Assembly: GCA_905203795.1 (NCBI GenBank)
Contig: CAJKXG010000072.1
Coordinates: 1 to 6,854, forward strand
Source of the DNA: an uncultured Oscillospiraceae bacterium
GTDB lineage: Bacteria > Bacillota > Clostridia > Oscillospirales > Acutalibacteraceae
Direction of reading: 5' to 3'
DNA: 6,854 nucleotides
Shown: positions 6,021-6,854 of the stretch, in pieces
Numbering within the stretch: position 1 is the first letter of the stretch
Layout: each line of letters begins with the position of its first letter
Made by a program: the position numbers and the translations under genes
Notes under the pieces: model-generated
What the model was told of the DNA's origin: nothing
Database searches by the model: none
Seen by the model: the letters and a program-made list of their open reading frames with translations, nothing else

Positions 6021-6046
6021 CTACTATAATACCATATATTTAGTAG
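6021..6046. promoter_or_regulatory. Probable Rrf2 operator (26-bp dyad)
   Basis: CTACTA (6021-6026) and TAGTAG (6041-6046) form a perfect 6-bp inverted repeat around a 14-bp AT-rich centre. The dyad covers the -10 box and most of the spacer of the Rrf2 gene's promoter, so a bound dimer would block RNA polymerase. Size and position match the known pattern of autoregulating Rrf2 proteins, which bind roughly 25-bp dyads. Confidence 0.55.
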
Positions 6047-6054
6047 GTTTTCAA
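6026..6054 (-). promoter_or_regulatory. Sigma-A promoter of the Rrf2 regulator gene
   Basis: The minus strand has -35 TTGAAA (6054-6049), a 17-bp spacer and -10 TATTAT (6031-6026), so transcription should start near 6019. The leader of about 27 nt holds the GAGGTG ribosome binding site. Confidence 0.7.
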
Positions 6055-6093
6055 GTAGAAATGCAAAATTTTATTTTGGCGTGCGGTTAGGAC

Positions 6094-6122
6094 TGGACAA
6101 AAGGCGTGTTTTGTACTATGAT
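6094..6122 (+). promoter_or_regulatory. Sigma-A promoter of the beta-sandwich protein gene
   Basis: TGGACA (6094-6099), a 17-bp spacer and TATGAT (6117-6122), each one mismatch from consensus. Transcription should start near 6129. It is divergent from the Rrf2 promoter, with the two -35 boxes about 40 bp apart. Confidence 0.65.
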
Positions 6123-6138
6123 AGAAACAGCAATTGCA

Positions 6139-6154
6139 TCCTGCTTCGGCAGGA
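6139..6154 (+). promoter_or_regulatory. UUCG-capped hairpin in the mRNA 5' leader
   Basis: TCCTGC-TTCG-GCAGGA forms a 6-bp stem closed by C(UUCG)G, an exceptionally stable RNA tetraloop. It lies about 10 nt from the predicted 5' end and about 23 nt before the ATG at 6178, leaving the AAGGGAGAGG ribosome binding site free. There is no T-run after it, so it does not look like a terminator. A 5'-end mRNA stabiliser is the simplest reading. Confidence 0.6.
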
Positions 6155-6177
6155 CAAGATAAGGGAGAGGGATTCGG

Positions 6178-6854
6178 ATGCAACAATCATTTACCCCCGC
6201 GATGGATCGTTTGGACGAAGACGTATGGCAGACCTATGACCGCGGCTGTTTTCAGATGGCGGACGGTGTGCTGACCGTCGCGGACGGCTGGGTATCCGCC
6301 AAACAGGTGGATGCGGAAAATTTCGTGTTTGAGTTTTCCGCCCGCGCGCCGGAGGACGCGCCGCAGGTGCAGATCTGGGCGGGCTTTAAGCATTACAGCC
6401 GCGATTACCGCTATGTGGTGGCGCTGCGCGGCGGCAACAACAACCACTTGTATCTCGCGCGGCTCGGCGCGGAGGGATACGACAAAATGCTGGCGCTGCG
6501 TCCGCTGGAGCAGTCGCCGCTGCCCGGTGTGTGGTACACGCTGCGGGTGGTGTGCGCCGGCAAAAAGATCGCGGTGTATCTCGGCGATGACGAGCAGCCG
6601 ATGCTGTGTGTGGAGGACGACGACGCGCCGTTTGCGTCGGGTGGGGTGTCGCTGGGCGGCAGCTATGTGCCGACGCAGTTTCGCGATGTGCGCGTAACGG
6701 AAGTCGCCGCCGATTATCTGGACGGCGTGGCGAAGCAGGCGGATTATCTCGCGTCGGTGACGCTGGCGCCGGAGGAGCGGGAAGCGGCTCGCCGTCGGCA
6801 ACGCGCGGCGTATCGCCCGTTTGCCGTGCCCGGTCTGCCGGAGGAACGGCTGGA
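6178..6854 (+). CDS. Probable carbohydrate-active enzyme, N-terminal beta-sandwich domain (runs off right edge)
   Basis: The frame is open from the ATG at 6178 to the window edge, giving 225 complete codons of a longer protein. There is no signal peptide (MQQSFTPAMDRLDEDVW), so it is cytoplasmic. Residues about 15-175 look like a concanavalin/LamG-type beta-sandwich of the sort seen in DUF1080-like domains: NFVFEFSARAP, VQIWAGFKHYSRDYRYVVALRGG, GVWYTLRVVCAGKKIAVYLGD and GGVSLGGSYVPTQFRDVRVTEV follow the usual strand order for such sugar- or glycan-handling modules. A charged helix-like linker follows (about 195-210, APEEREAARRRQRAAY), then RPFAVPGLPEERL, which resembles the lead into a second domain. 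A glycoside hydrolase, for example of a GH2-like type, is possible but nothing catalytic is in view. The start is supported by AAGGGAGAGG at 6161-6170, 7 nt upstream, and by a good promoter and leader hairpin. High-GC codon use is like its neighbours. Confidence 0.75.
   Translation, partial: MQQSFTPAMDRLDEDVWQTYDRGCFQMADGVLTVADGWVSAKQVDAENFVFEFSARAPEDAPQVQIWAGFKHYSRDYRYVVALRGGNNNHLYLARLGAEGYDKMLALRPLEQSPLPGVWYTLRVVCAGKKIAVYLGDDEQPMLCVEDDDAPFASGGVSLGGSYVPTQFRDVRVTEVAADYLDGVAKQADYLASVTLAPEEREAARRRQRAAYRPFAVPGLPEERL

Overview
The window looks like a chromosomal segment from a fairly GC-rich member of the Clostridia, possibly an Oscillospiraceae/Ruminococcaceae-like gut bacterium. The evidence is strong AGGAGG-type ribosome binding sites, sigma-A promoters with 16-18 bp spacers, threonine-rich surface-protein linkers, a Tet(M)-like GTPase and an Rrf2 regulator. 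The genus assignment is inference. I saw no mobile element, CRISPR array, tRNA or rRNA.

Left part (1-1572): two minus-strand genes for cell-surface proteins. The first is the N-terminal 135 residues of a lipoprotein that runs off the left edge. It has a lipobox cysteine and a long Thr-rich linker built partly from three 39-bp tandem repeats. Upstream of it is a membrane-anchored C39-like cysteine peptidase, also with a Thr-rich stalk. Each gene has its own recognisable promoter. The peptidase's promoter falls on its only ATG, which leaves the true start codon open; a strong Shine-Dalgarno sequence points to an in-frame ATA instead.

Centre (1531-5538): thrS, on the minus strand, encodes a threonyl-tRNA synthetase without the N-terminal TGS domain and ends at a strong intrinsic terminator. 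Divergent from it is a translation-factor GTPase of the Tet(M)/EF-G superfamily. Its domain IV tip does not carry the motif of true tetracycline ribosomal protection proteins. A 12-bp hairpin separates it from the next, convergent gene.

Right part (5555-6854): an Rrf2/IscR-type regulator with three cysteines (minus strand), whose promoter overlaps a 26-bp dyad that is probably its own operator. Divergent from it is the start of a large cytoplasmic protein, probably a carbohydrate-active enzyme, with a concanavalin-like beta-sandwich. Its mRNA leader carries a UUCG-capped hairpin near the 5' end.

The genes are mostly single transcription units rather than one operon. No single new system joins them. 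The points most worth a second look are the start of the C39 gene, the altered domain IV tip of the Tet(M)-like GTPase, the Rrf2 operator and the capped leader hairpin.
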